The position numbers and the translations under genes are program-made. The notes under the pieces are model-generated. The model was not told where the DNA came from and searched no databases. It saw nothing but the letters and a program-made list of their open reading frames with translations. Below are positions 15,935 to 24,332 of a stretch of DNA of 64,000 nucleotides, one piece after another. Source of the DNA: CAIWTU01 sp963815135 (lineage in GTDB: Bacteria; Desulfobacterota; Desulfuromonadia; Geobacterales; Geobacteraceae); assembly GCA_963815135.1 (NCBI GenBank), contig CAWFFO010000013.1:118657-182656 (forward strand), written 5' to 3'. The first letter of the stretch is position 1, and each line of letters opens with the position of its first letter.

Positions 15935-16831
15935 ATGGAAAATTCCAAGATTACAATAGCAAAAGAGATGATCAAGGGCGTCAACGAACTGCCTACCATT
16001 CCGGATATCGCAACAAAAGTGATCGACCTCCTCGACCAGCAGGAAGTTGAACTTGAAGAACTTGCGGATATGATCCTGACCGACCAGGTAATGGCGTCCA
16101 GGGTTATAAAAATTGTCAACTCACCTCTGTTCAGGCCGATGCATGAAATAAAGTCGATTAAAAGGGCGCTGATCTATCTCGGATTTCGGCACATACGGGA
16201 AATTGCCCTTACCTGCTCGATCATCGATGCATTCGATACCAATAGTGGTGTTTTCGACATAAAAACTTTCTGGGAACACTCTTTCGGGGTTGGTGTAGTC
16301 GCCAAGATAATCGCGCAACGGGTACATTATCCCGAAGTGGAAAAGGCTTACATTATCGGAATAGTGCACGATATCGGAGAGGTTCTACTCAGCTGTTACT
16401 TCAAGGACGAATTCCGCAAGATCGTGGACCAGATCAAGGGAACTGCCGGCAGTTTCATCGAGGTCGAAGAAAAATTGCTGGGCACAACTCACTGCGAAGT
16501 AGGGTTATGCCTTGCACACAAATGGAATTTCCCGCCTGAATATTGTGATGTAATATCTCATCACCATGATCCAATGAATGCGGTACATGACCAGACGCTG
16601 ACAGCGATCATCAACCTTGCCGACCTGTTCTGTTCCGTGCGGAACCTGGATTACGGCGGAAGGGAATGGGTCAGCTTCAATCTTGCGGAACAACCCTCCT
16701 GGGACATACTCAGGTCTTTTGCCCCGAGTTTCATAAATCTCGATGTGGAGAGGTTCTGCTTTGAACTCGACGACAGGGTTACGGAAATCCAGGACCTGGT
16801 CAATACACTATTCGAAGACATGATACATTAG
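15935..16831 (+). CDS. HDOD domain protein in the chemotaxis operon (first copy)
   Basis: The 298-aa protein is a stand-alone HDOD domain: ELPTIPDIATKVIDLLD (about 13-29), VNSPLFRP, IKRALIYLGFRHIREIAL, FWEHSFGVGVVAKIIAQR, then a degenerate HD site (IVHDIGEVLL) and KWNFPPEYCDVISHHHDP. HDOD domains resemble HD phosphohydrolases but usually act as signalling scaffolds; several are tied to chemotaxis and motility control. It sits 17 bp after cheR and 9 bp before cheB, so it is firmly part of the che operon. A paralogue follows cheB. The exact role is unknown. Confidence 0.9.
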   Translation: MENSKITIAKEMIKGVNELPTIPDIATKVIDLLDQQEVELEELADMILTDQVMASRVIKIVNSPLFRPMHEIKSIKRALIYLGFRHIREIALTCSIIDAFDTNSGVFDIKTFWEHSFGVGVVAKIIAQRVHYPEVEKAYIIGIVHDIGEVLLSCYFKDEFRKIVDQIKGTAGSFIEVEEKLLGTTHCEVGLCLAHKWNFPPEYCDVISHHHDPMNAVHDQTLTAIINLADLFCSVRNLDYGGREWVSFNLAEQPSWDILRSFAPSFINLDVERFCFELDDRVTEIQDLVNTLFEDMIH

Positions 16832-16840
16832 AGAGGTCCT

Positions 16841-17929
16841 ATGTCACAAGAAACACGCGCGAAAAAAATACGCGTTCTTATTGTCGATGATTCATCATTC
16901 ATGCGCATGGCGATAAGGGGCATACTGGACAGGGACCCGGATATCGAGGTCATCGGATCCGCGATTGACGGTGCAGACGGCGTCAAAAAAGCCATCGACC
17001 TCCGTCCCGATGTAGTTACCATGGATATTGAAATGCCGCGGATGGACGGAATCAGTGCCCTGCGTGAGATCATGGCGCAGATCCCCATGAAGGTAATCAT
17101 GGTTTCCACCCTTACCAATGAGGGGGCCACCGCCACTTTTGAAGCTCTCGAGGCAGGTGCTGTCGATTATATACCCAAGAACATAACCGATTCCTCCGCG
17201 GCGCAGAAGATATTCAGGGAAGAATTACTGCACAAGGTCAAAGCGGCCGCACTGTTCTCCGTAGCCCACAGAGGATTCCGGCCGGCAAAACCGGCCGGAA
17301 CGGTTATTCAAAGACCTACGGCTGCCAGACTGAAACCGGCTAAAATATCATGTGTCGGCATCGGCGCTTCAACCGGTGGTCCGATAGCTCTCCAGGAAGT
17401 ACTTTCTCGAATACCGGTAAATTTTCCTTACGGCATAATGGTGGTAATACACATGCCGAAGGCTTTCACCGGCCCTTATGCCGAACGTCTCAATACAAAA
17501 TCATCACTGACCGTCAAGGAAGCCGTTCCCGGGGATATACTCAAGCCAGGTACAGCGCTGATCTCGCCGGGAGGGCTGCATACCAGCCTGGTGCGACAAT
17601 CCGCCGGCATAACCGTAAGGACAGCACCGATCACTGATTTTCCCGGTTACGTGTACATCCCTTCCGTCGATATCATGATGACAAGCATGGCCGATGCGAC
17701 CGGAGGCGCTGCCCTTGGAGTAATACTGACAGGCATGGGCAATGACGGCTTCAAGGGAATGAAACGAATCAAGGAAAAAGGGGGATCGACGCTGGTTCAG
17801 GACGAATCGACTTCAACCATATATGGAATGCCGAAGGCATGCATCCAGGGCGGAGTGGCTGACCTTGTACTGCCCCTCGACCAGATCGGATTCGAAATAG
17901 CGAAAATTGCTGAAAACGCGAGACACTGA
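16841..17929 (+). CDS. cheB: chemotaxis response regulator protein-glutamate methylesterase CheB
   Basis: CheB removes methyl groups from receptors and deamidates glutamines; phosphorylation by CheA activates it. The 362-aa protein has a receiver domain (Asp16/Asp17, phospho-acceptor Asp62 in TMDIEMPRMDG, Lys113) and a methylesterase domain with the catalytic triad Ser177 (GIGASTGGP), His204 (VVIHMPKAFT) and Asp302 (LTGMGNDG). Length and spacing are normal. It lies between the two HDOD genes. No cheY or cheD is in the window, so CheA must use a CheY encoded elsewhere. Confidence 0.97.
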   Translation: MSQETRAKKIRVLIVDDSSFMRMAIRGILDRDPDIEVIGSAIDGADGVKKAIDLRPDVVTMDIEMPRMDGISALREIMAQIPMKVIMVSTLTNEGATATFEALEAGAVDYIPKNITDSSAAQKIFREELLHKVKAAALFSVAHRGFRPAKPAGTVIQRPTAARLKPAKISCVGIGASTGGPIALQEVLSRIPVNFPYGIMVVIHMPKAFTGPYAERLNTKSSLTVKEAVPGDILKPGTALISPGGLHTSLVRQSAGITVRTAPITDFPGYVYIPSVDIMMTSMADATGGAALGVILTGMGNDGFKGMKRIKEKGGSTLVQDESTSTIYGMPKACIQGGVADLVLPLDQIGFEIAKIAENARH

Positions 17930-18051
17930 GTAAGGTTCAAAAAAAGCCGTTCATTGTCAAAATTAGAGTCAATCAGCATGAGAGCCCTCACTGCTTGACT
18001 GAATACGCATTCTGGTACTGACTTGAGTATGGATTTTCATCTGGAGAAAAT

Positions 18052-18903
18052 ATGAACAAGGATCTGGAAAAGACAATCATGACGGCGGGAGATCTTCCGA
18101 CTATTCCCGCTGTGGCACTGAAGGTAATGCAGCTGATTGAAAGCGACAGGGCAACAGCTGAAGAACTCGGCAAGGTAGTCTCGGGAGACCCTGCGGTTGC
18201 GGCCAGGGTTCTCAAAATATCCAATTCGTCCTTCTACGGCTGCCAGCGAAAGATTCAAAGTCTTCCGGCCGCAATCATGATGCTCGGCTTCAATACTCTC
18301 AGAAGCCTTGTGATTACGGCATCCGTCAAACAGGTTTACCAGCCGTACGGCCTGGTGGAAAAAATGCTCTGGGAGCATTCTTTCGGTGCCGGTCTCGCGT
18401 CAAGGATCATAGCATCAAGCACGAAACTCGCCAATGATGAGGAAGCTTTCCTTTCAGGGTTATTCCACGATATCGGCAAAATCATTATGAATCATCTCGA
18501 CAGGGACAAGTTCAGGATAGTGATGGAGCGGTGCTATAATGAAGGGCTTCTGTTCACTGATGTGGAAAAAGATGTTTATCCGTACACCCACGAAGAAGTC
18601 GGTGCGTGCGTGATCGGCAAGTGGAATTTTCCGGAGGCTCTCGCGGAATCCGTCAAACAGCACCATAGCCTCGCTTTTCCCGAAGGAACCAACTCCTATA
18701 TCGTCAACCTGACAGCTACCGTCAATCTTGCAGACATGTTTTGCCACAAGCTCGGCATCGGGGGGAGGTACCCGAACGACAATGTCTCGGCGTCCGAATC
18801 AAATGCCGCGAGGATATTGCAACTGAATGAAGAAAAGATCAACTTCATGTTAGACACATTCCGGGAATCATATGAAAAAGACAAAGGTTATTTCATGACT
18901 TAA
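18052..18903 (+). CDS. HDOD domain protein in the chemotaxis operon (second copy)
   Basis: The 283-aa HDOD protein is a paralogue of the one at 15935. It has DLPTIPAVALKVMQLIE (about 12-28), VLKISNSSFYG, IMMLGFNTLRSLVITASV, MLWEHSFGAGLASRIIA, a more complete HD motif (LFHDIGKIIMNH) and KWNFPEALAESVKQHH. It starts 122 bp after cheB, a wider gap than elsewhere in the operon, and ends the plus-strand block. By position it is a chemotaxis/motility signalling accessory; catalytic activity is not expected but cannot be excluded. Confidence 0.9.
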   Translation: MNKDLEKTIMTAGDLPTIPAVALKVMQLIESDRATAEELGKVVSGDPAVAARVLKISNSSFYGCQRKIQSLPAAIMMLGFNTLRSLVITASVKQVYQPYGLVEKMLWEHSFGAGLASRIIASSTKLANDEEAFLSGLFHDIGKIIMNHLDRDKFRIVMERCYNEGLLFTDVEKDVYPYTHEEVGACVIGKWNFPEALAESVKQHHSLAFPEGTNSYIVNLTATVNLADMFCHKLGIGGRYPNDNVSASESNAARILQLNEEKINFMLDTFRESYEKDKGYFMT

Positions 18904-19020
18904 CGACAGCAGATCGTCTCTGCATCGTTACGAAGAAATGCACTTAGCCACCACTTTCCCTGTCCCCGGCCTGCCCCCTGCCCTACTGGTGTAAAAGCCG
19001 CACATTACATAAATCTGAAG

Positions 19021-20115
19021 CTATTTGCTCTCAACAAGTACAGGGCTTGAGCTGAAGAAACAGACCCTGTTCTTGCCCGAATTTTTCGCCTGATAAAGCG
19101 CCTGGTCTGCCATTGATATCATATCTCTCGCGGGAAAGTATTCTTTGCGAGGTCTATGTGACACACCTATGCTGGCAGTCAGAGAGATCCGCACTCCATT
19201 ACACGTAATCGTCGTCTTTTCTATATTTTTTCTTAAACGCTCACCTACTTCCAAACCAATGGAAGCGCTGGTGGAGGGAAGCATAACGGCAAATTCCTCG
19301 CCTCCATTACGCGCAACAAGGTCGGTACCCCGGGCACTTTCATTGAGAACAGCTGCAATAGCCTTGAGCGCCCTGTCACCGCATGGATGACCGTATGTAT
19401 CGTTAATATTCTTGAAATTATCCAGATCTATTATCAGCAGCGAAAGTGGATTGATCCCCCTTTTACGGTCTTCCCGGTCCATCATCTCTTCCAGGACACG
19501 CCTGTTGTAAAGACCGGTCAGACTGTCACGCATGGACTGCTCCTTTACCTTACCGTATCTTTCAGAGTTTCGCAGAGCAATCGACAGGCTTTCCAGCATT
19601 CTTGAAGGGAAGAAGTCCGAACTGGTTCTCAGAAAGTTTTCATCCGCAACAATAGTAATATATCCGGCATCATCGGGCAGTTCAAACAAATACTCGGTCT
19701 CAGACGCTTCACTTGTTTTCATGGAATGCAAACCGAAACTGGAAAAATTACTGATATTATTTGCCGCAAGCCCGGGAAACTTCAACAAAATTTCAGCAGC
19801 ATTATAATATGGCGATTCGTTATTGTCGGGATAAAACGCCTTTGAAGAACCGTCAATTCCCTTCCACCGCGAAAAAATAAGCAGGTTATACCGGTAATAT
19901 TCATATAGCTTTTTAGCCGCGGAAAGCAGTATATCATCTGATTCCAGAGTCGACATGACCGTGGTACAAAAATCGGCGACGAATGACATATCCTTGAGAT
20001 CCTTGCGCAATCCCATGACATTGCATACATTATTCACCAGGAGTCCCAGCCTGCCACCATTCTGTGCCTGAGAATGGATGTCGACCTTTTTGATGTTACT
20101 AATTCCCATGGTCAT
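19021..20115 (-). CDS. diguanylate cyclase with N-terminal sensor region
   Basis: The C-terminal GGDEF domain (about 190-355) has DSLTGLYNRR (197-206), DLDNFKNINDTYGHPCGD, the active-site motif GGEEF (271-275) and an intact inhibitory I-site RGTD (262-265) five residues ahead. It should therefore make cyclic-di-GMP with product inhibition. The N-terminal 185 residues have no clear signal peptide or membrane helix and resemble a cytoplasmic GAF-like sensor. An AAGGTGA Shine-Dalgarno precedes the ATG. It begins 20 bp after a 63-aa gene and converges with the che operon. Its output may reach the PilZ protein at 23463. Confidence 0.93.
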   Translation of the reverse strand: MTMGISNIKKVDIHSQAQNGGRLGLLVNNVCNVMGLRKDLKDMSFVADFCTTVMSTLESDDILLSAAKKLYEYYRYNLLIFSRWKGIDGSSKAFYPDNNESPYYNAAEILLKFPGLAANNISNFSSFGLHSMKTSEASETEYLFELPDDAGYITIVADENFLRTSSDFFPSRMLESLSIALRNSERYGKVKEQSMRDSLTGLYNRRVLEEMMDREDRKRGINPLSLLIIDLDNFKNINDTYGHPCGDRALKAIAAVLNESARGTDLVARNGGEEFAVMLPSTSASIGLEVGERLRKNIEKTTITCNGVRISLTASIGVSHRPRKEYFPARDMISMADQALYQAKNSGKNRVCFFSSSPVLVESK

Positions 20116-20135
20116 TCAATTCACCTTGAATAATT

Positions 20136-20327
20136 TCAGTATTTGCTTCCGAAAATCTCTTCGTCGTTTTCCAAGGCACTTTGCTTTCTCGCTTCCTCGG
20201 AGATTGTTACCGTATCATGATCATCATGATGCCGCACAAGTTTCTTCTTTTCTCTTCTATTAGCAGAACTGGTGCCATTTCCGGCTACTGTGCCGATGCC
20301 ATCGATTTTTTTAATACTGTCTGTCAT
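20136..20327 (-). CDS. small conserved-looking hypothetical protein (63 aa)
   Basis: I do not recognise a family. The protein is short, hydrophilic and basic/acidic mixed, with MTDSIKKIDGIGTVAGNG at the N-terminus, a KKKLVRHHDDHD centre and VTISEEARKQSALE near the C-terminus. A segment of the type TVTISEEARK recurs in small flagellar-associated proteins, including FlgM-like ones (family knowledge, weak). A GGAGG stands 8 bases before the ATG at 20327, which supports real translation. It is co-directional with, and 20 bp ahead of, the diguanylate cyclase, and a sigma-28 like site lies about 100 bp upstream. Confidence 0.65.
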   Translation of the reverse strand: MTDSIKKIDGIGTVAGNGTSSANRREKKKLVRHHDDHDTVTISEEARKQSALENDEEIFGSKY

Positions 20328-20424
20328 TTGAAATTCCTCCAAAAATACGGGAAAAGTCCTGTATTGAAATATCTCGTTCCGCTCTGATAGTGAATCTACC
20401 GGACTTGCGCCAACAACAAACCTC

Positions 20425-20451
20425 GATTCGGCAACCAGGTGTATACATTAG
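20425..20451 (-). promoter_or_regulatory. sigma-28 like promoter for the 63-aa protein and diguanylate cyclase
   Basis: On the minus strand CTAA, 15 bases and GCCGAATC match the sigma-28 form TAAA-N15-GCCGATAA at 9 of 12 positions. It lies 98 bp ahead of the small gene at 20327. It is weaker than the flaG and fliC sites. Confidence 0.45.
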
Positions 20452-20782
20452 AATATAATTTGATCATTAAGTACCAAATACCGTCTTCCATACTTCCCAT
20501 ATCGTCATAACCGGGTATTGTCTTTAATTCAGGCAGGCGGGAAACCGGTTTCTGACTCAGGCATTTCAAAAAATTGACGTGCAACGGGCTCCATATAGAC
20601 TCGAAAAGAAATCAGTCCATTACCGGATTAAAGTAGTTCAAGAGATTCAAGTACAGGCATATTATATAAGTATATGGATTTCTGGATGTTCAAGAGAGAT
20701 GAAGGCGGGATTTATAGAAAAAAAATAAAAAAATGGTACTTCAGAGATTTTCCGCAAAAAAGTCGCAACTCGATTGTTGAAG

Positions 20783-20829
20783 CTGATGCAATATTCAGCA
20801 TTCGCAGTGTCGGAAATTTATTGCATCAG
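20783..20829. repeat. 11-bp inverted repeat overlapping the flaG stop codon
   Basis: CTGATGCAATA (20783-20793) and TATTGCATCAG (20819-20829) are perfect inverted copies separated by 25 bp. The stop codon of flaG lies in the right arm. In RNA this gives a strong stem at the transcript's 3' end, without a following T-run. It could block exonucleases or assist Rho-dependent ending. The rest of the spacer 20452-20782 shows nothing clear. Confidence 0.55.
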
Positions 20830-21209
20830 ACCTTCTTGCGGATTATCAGTCCATGAATGGTATCGAGCGCCTTGGCGATCTCCAGCATTTCCTTGGACGG
20901 GATTTGACGAATGACGTCACCGTTCTGTTTATCCACAACTTTGACAACCATTTTATCGGTATCCTTGTCGACCGAAAACTGCAATTCCTGATTAAAGCTA
21001 CTGACAAAATCATTAGCCTTGTCGGCGGCATCTTTCAGTTTTTTTTCCTCCTCAGCCTGAGAGACTGCCTTTACAGACTGGGAAGGGAGTTCGGCGGGAG
21101 CCGCTCCCTGTTTGTGCGCTATGGTAATATCCTGACTCTTCATGTTCTGCGAAACATCACCTTTAATCATTGCAGGCTGGATGGCGCTGCCGATGGCTTC
21201 AATTGACAT
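20826..21209 (-). CDS. flaG: flagellar filament-length/FlaG family protein
   Basis: FlaG-family proteins are secreted or cytoplasmic flagellar accessory proteins that affect filament length. The 127-aa protein has a variable N-terminus and the typical C-terminal block LQFSVDKDTDKMVVKVVDKQNGDVIRQIPSKEMLEIAKAL (about 78-117). The ATG at 21209 follows a GGGGGG Shine-Dalgarno, so longer upstream starts were dropped. It is a single gene under a perfect sigma-28 type promoter and is separated by about 20 kb from the filament genes fliC/fliD, next to which flaG is usually found. Confidence 0.88.
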   Translation of the reverse strand: MSIEAIGSAIQPAMIKGDVSQNMKSQDITIAHKQGAAPAELPSQSVKAVSQAEEEKKLKDAADKANDFVSSFNQELQFSVDKDTDKMVVKVVDKQNGDVIRQIPSKEMLEIAKALDTIHGLIIRKKV

Positions 21210-21249
21210 AATATCCCCCCTTTGAAAGAAACCCGTACTTATGGAGTGC

Positions 21250-21276
21250 TTATCGGCAATTAAATAAAAAACTTTA
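21250..21276 (-). promoter_or_regulatory. consensus sigma-28 (FliA) promoter of flaG
   Basis: TAAA (21273-21276), 15 bases, then GCCGATAA (21250-21257) on the minus strand is an exact match to the sigma-28 consensus. The start of flaG is 41 bp downstream. FliA is encoded in this window. Confidence 0.85.
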
Positions 21277-21392
21277 CTAAAAAATTCGCTGTTCAACTGA
21301 TTAATCCGGAAAACCGACACAGTCAATAATTTGACCAATGAATCGCAGTAGAGTTGTTTATGTGAAACCGGTAATTACAGGATTCAAGCGGA

Positions 21393-21408
21393 TGGTATGA
21401 CAGTTGCT
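21393..21408 (+). promoter_or_regulatory. sigma-54 like promoter for flbD-motA-motB
   Basis: TGGTATGACAGTTGCT has the GG and GC doublets 10 bp apart as in the sigma-54 -24/-12 element (TGGCAC-N5-TTGC). The -24 half is imperfect after TGG and the -12 half is good. It lies 157 bp ahead of flbD. The alternative is a chance match; one site is moderate evidence. Confidence 0.45.
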
Positions 21409-21564
21409 TGTACGATAAAATTAATTGGTGATTCTTCAATCTGAGTTCCGAAATAACAGATCCAGATGCGCTCGGGCCTGCAAAATGCCCGAAGCAATAT
21501 AAACTAAAGATTTTCAGTATTCTACCGAAGCGGTTATATATACATCCATCACAGAGGTATCCTT

Positions 21565-21822
21565 ATGATCAAATTGACCCGGCTTGACGGCAGTGAGTTG
21601 TACATTAATGCGGATCTCATCGAATTAATTGAAGAAAACCCGGATACACATATAACCCTTTCAAACGGAGAGCGGTACCTGGTTAAGGAAAAGGCCGTTT
21701 CGATCATAGACAGGATAATATCGTATAAAGCTTCCATTTTGCATCGCGCAGTGGCGGGGACGAAGAAAAAATATCTATTGAAAAAACAAAACTGGCTAAG
21801 TAATCATTCGCCCAGACATTAA
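21565..21822 (+). CDS. flbD: flagellar FlbD family protein
   Basis: This small FlbD-family protein (85 aa; distinct from the Caulobacter FlbD regulator) has the conserved start MIKLTRLDGSELYINADLIELIEENPDTHITLSNGERYLV (1-40) and VKEKAVSIIDRI. In many bacteria it lies among hook or stator genes; function is poorly defined. Relatives usually end soon after residue 60-70. Here a basic tail (GTKKKYLLKKQNW) extends it. It is followed by motA after 35 bp and looks operonic with motAB. Confidence 0.87.
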   Translation: MIKLTRLDGSELYINADLIELIEENPDTHITLSNGERYLVKEKAVSIIDRIISYKASILHRAVAGTKKKYLLKKQNWLSNHSPRH

Positions 21823-21857
21823 TATTATTTTCAACAAAAATACCGGGATTTCATACA

Positions 21858-22622
21858 ATGGATATTGCAACAATCATAGGTTTACTCATGGGTTTCGGCG
21901 CAGTGTTAGGCGGTCAGATTATGGAAGGCGGCCAGATTAGCGCCATCATGCAGCCTACTGCCGCCGTTATCGTGCTGGGCGGCAGCTTCGGGGCTACATT
22001 CATCAGTTTTCCCATGGCTACGATAATGCAGGCTGTAAAAGATGCAAAGAAAGTCCTCTTTACCTCGGCTCTGAACAACGAGACCGTCATCAAGGATATG
22101 ATCAATTATGCGTCAAAGGCCAGGAGGAACGGCCTGATTTCCCTGGAACAGGAGGCTCAGACGGTTAAAGACCCTTTTACCAAAAAAGGAATAACCCTGG
22201 TTGTTGACGGCATAGATCCCCAGAAACTGGCCGATACGCTCGATACGGAAGTCGAGGCATACGAGGAGCACGCCAAGGGAAGCGCCGAATTTTTCGAGGC
22301 TGCCGGCGGTTATGCCCCGACGATCGGCATAATCGGCGCAGTACTTGGCCTGATCCACGTCATGAATAACCTCGCGGATACATCCAAGCTGGGCGAAGGT
22401 ATTGCCGTTGCTTTCGTGGCAACCATATACGGACTCATGACGGCGAATATCGTCTGCCTGCCCTTTGCCTCGAAACTCAAAATAAGACTGAAAGAGGAAC
22501 TGATGCAGAAAAGGATGATTATAGAAGGGCTCACATCGATCCAGAACGGCGAGAACCCGCATTTCATCGAACAGAAACTGAGAGCTTTCCTGGCCTTTTC
22601 CGATGAAGAAAAGAAAGGCTGA
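21858..22622 (+). CDS. motA: flagellar motor stator protein MotA
   Basis: MotA forms the ion-conducting stator with MotB and pushes on FliG. The 254-aa protein has four predicted membrane segments: ATIIGLLMGFGAVLGG near the N-terminus, AAVIVLGGSFGATFISFP (about 33-50), then two around GYAPTIGIIGAVLGLIHVM (about 152-170) and VAFVATIYGLMTANIVCLP (about 185-205). A cytoplasmic loop lies between them. It is 4 bp ahead of motB, so translation is probably coupled. Confidence 0.96.
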   Translation: MDIATIIGLLMGFGAVLGGQIMEGGQISAIMQPTAAVIVLGGSFGATFISFPMATIMQAVKDAKKVLFTSALNNETVIKDMINYASKARRNGLISLEQEAQTVKDPFTKKGITLVVDGIDPQKLADTLDTEVEAYEEHAKGSAEFFEAAGGYAPTIGIIGAVLGLIHVMNNLADTSKLGEGIAVAFVATIYGLMTANIVCLPFASKLKIRLKEELMQKRMIIEGLTSIQNGENPHFIEQKLRAFLAFSDEEKKG

Positions 22623-22626
22623 TTAG

Positions 22627-23427
22627 ATGAGCCGCAGGAAAAAAAAGCCGGAAAAGGCGCCGAACCATGAACGCTGGCTTGTGTCTTACGCTGACTTCAT
22701 TACGCTTCTGTTCGCGGTGTTTGTTACTTTGTTCGCCATGTCGCAGACAGACAAGAGAAAGGTCGAAGAAGTCATAGCGTCGCTGCGCGAATCGTTTGGC
22801 TACACAAAATCCAGTATTGCCAACAAGGCCAATCTCATGGACTCAACCGATTTGCGGGCAATTCCGTCAATTCGTCCCGATGCCGTCAATATGGGGCCGG
22901 TACAGCCCCAGATGAAATTCGACAAGAGCGTAAAAGAAAAGAAACATGCAGAAGAGAAGGATTTCAAAACCCTTAAAGCATCACTTGAGGCTTATCTGAT
23001 CAAACACGATCTCCAGGACAAGGTATCGATGGATATCGACCGGCGCGGTCTGGTAATAAGCCTTAAAGAGGCGGGTCTTTTCGATTCGGGCAGTGCTTAC
23101 ATCAAAATAAGTTCCTACCCTCTCCTGGCCAAGATTGCCGAATCTCTATCACAATATGACAACCCGATACGGGTGGAAGGTCACACCGACAACGTTCCGA
23201 TAAAATCACAAGAGTTCAAGTCCAACTGGGAACTATCCACCGCAAGAGCAACAAATATGGTCCACCACCTGATAAACTTCTACAAATTCGATCCGTCAAA
23301 AATATCTGCTTCTGGTTATGGGGAGTTCCGCCCGATTGCGGATAACAGTACCGAGGAAGGAAGAGCCAAAAACCGCAGGGTCAACATAGTGGTATTGTCA
23401 GACGAAGGGGAAAAAGGAGAGCCGTAA
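22627..23427 (+). CDS. motB: flagellar motor stator protein MotB (OmpA-like)
   Basis: MotB anchors the stator to peptidoglycan. The 266-aa protein begins with a basic stretch (SRRKKKPEKAPNHERW), then a single membrane helix SYADFITLLFAVFVTLFAMSQTD (about 20-42) whose Asp23 is the ion-binding aspartate. The OmpA-like domain (about 130-260) has VEGHTDNVPIKSQEFKSNWELSTARA and ISASGYGEFRPI...EEGRAKNRRVNI. It converges with the PilZ gene 35 bp downstream. Confidence 0.96.
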   Translation: MSRRKKKPEKAPNHERWLVSYADFITLLFAVFVTLFAMSQTDKRKVEEVIASLRESFGYTKSSIANKANLMDSTDLRAIPSIRPDAVNMGPVQPQMKFDKSVKEKKHAEEKDFKTLKASLEAYLIKHDLQDKVSMDIDRRGLVISLKEAGLFDSGSAYIKISSYPLLAKIAESLSQYDNPIRVEGHTDNVPIKSQEFKSNWELSTARATNMVHHLINFYKFDPSKISASGYGEFRPIADNSTEEGRAKNRRVNIVVLSDEGEKGEP

Positions 23428-23462
23428 TCGACCGATGCTTTATCAGGGAACTGGAAGGCTGA

Positions 23463-24263
23463 TCAGGATTTTCTCTCTCTGTTTGCCTGCAACTGGCTGC
23501 GCTGCTCACCGAAGACATAGGTAATAATGGACTCACGATCTTTATCATCAATTGATGTGAACTTCAGCGCTGTAGTGTAACTGGTTCCCTTTTCCCAGCT
23601 CAACTGGATCTCTGCGCAGCGGACGACCTCTGCTACGGTCGATATGACACAGGTCGGAGCAAGGGGCAGAAAAATATCGAGCAGAATTTTCGTGCCGTGT
23701 TTAATATATTCGAGGGTTTTAATCCTGAGACCACCTGCACTCAGATTAACGCTCTGCGGCAACAGATCCTCTCCGCCCCGCCATTTAACCACTTTGAATC
23801 CATTGCCGTGAGGAACCATAATCGGCGCTGATGATGACTCGTTTCTTTTTCGTGTTTCCATCCAATTAGCTGACACTGAAGTTACATGTTGATTATCGGG
23901 AACGGAATATTTAAGAGGAATTTCCACATCCAGGCGGAAATATTCTCTCCGCTGCTGTTCATCAATCTCACCGGTTACCCTGATGCAGATTTCCCCGTTA
24001 TCTTTTACCTCTTCCAATATCCCGGTACTGCGAAACAACCCCCAGCCAGTCGACCCTGACATGGAAACTGCGGCACTGATCACCGAGGTCAATGCATGGC
24101 GCGGGATACCTTCACCGATAACCTCGAACCAGATAAGGTCTTTTTTGACCGATAAAATTTCCGCGTTAAAATCGGCAACAAGCTTCTTATCCTTGCGCAG
24201 AATAAGCCTGACCTGGTTTCCTTCGAGGAAATATTTCTCGTATTTCGCATATTTGTTCTTCAT
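23463..24263 (-). CDS. PilZ domain cyclic-di-GMP receptor, possible flagellar brake
   Basis: The 266-aa protein has a YcgR-N-like beta domain (about 10-95) followed by a PilZ domain (about 103-255). The c-di-GMP binding elements are visible: RREYFR (105-110) and NLSAGG (173-178). Such two-domain proteins slow or bias the motor when c-di-GMP is high. Its location tail-to-tail with motB supports a motor link. Between the two motifs is an insertion of about 25 residues rich in Ser/Asn that many PilZ proteins lack. An inverted repeat lies 43 bp upstream. Confidence 0.88.
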   Translation of the reverse strand: MKNKYAKYEKYFLEGNQVRLILRKDKKLVADFNAEILSVKKDLIWFEVIGEGIPRHALTSVISAAVSMSGSTGWGLFRSTGILEEVKDNGEICIRVTGEIDEQQRREYFRLDVEIPLKYSVPDNQHVTSVSANWMETRKRNESSSAPIMVPHGNGFKVVKWRGGEDLLPQSVNLSAGGLRIKTLEYIKHGTKILLDIFLPLAPTCVISTVAEVVRCAEIQLSWEKGTSYTTALKFTSIDDKDRESIITYVFGEQRSQLQANRERKS

Positions 24264-24305
24264 GGGATGTAGAACCTTAAAATAAGATTACAAGCAGATA
24301 CTTAT

Positions 24306-24332
24306 GTTACAAATGTTCATAACCTTTGTAAC
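24306..24332. promoter_or_regulatory. inverted repeat upstream of the PilZ gene, possible operator
   Basis: GTTACAAA and TTTGTAAC are perfect 8-bp inverted copies around an 11-bp spacer, 43-69 bp ahead of the PilZ start. The size suits a dimeric helix-turn-helix regulator; none is identified. Confidence 0.45.
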
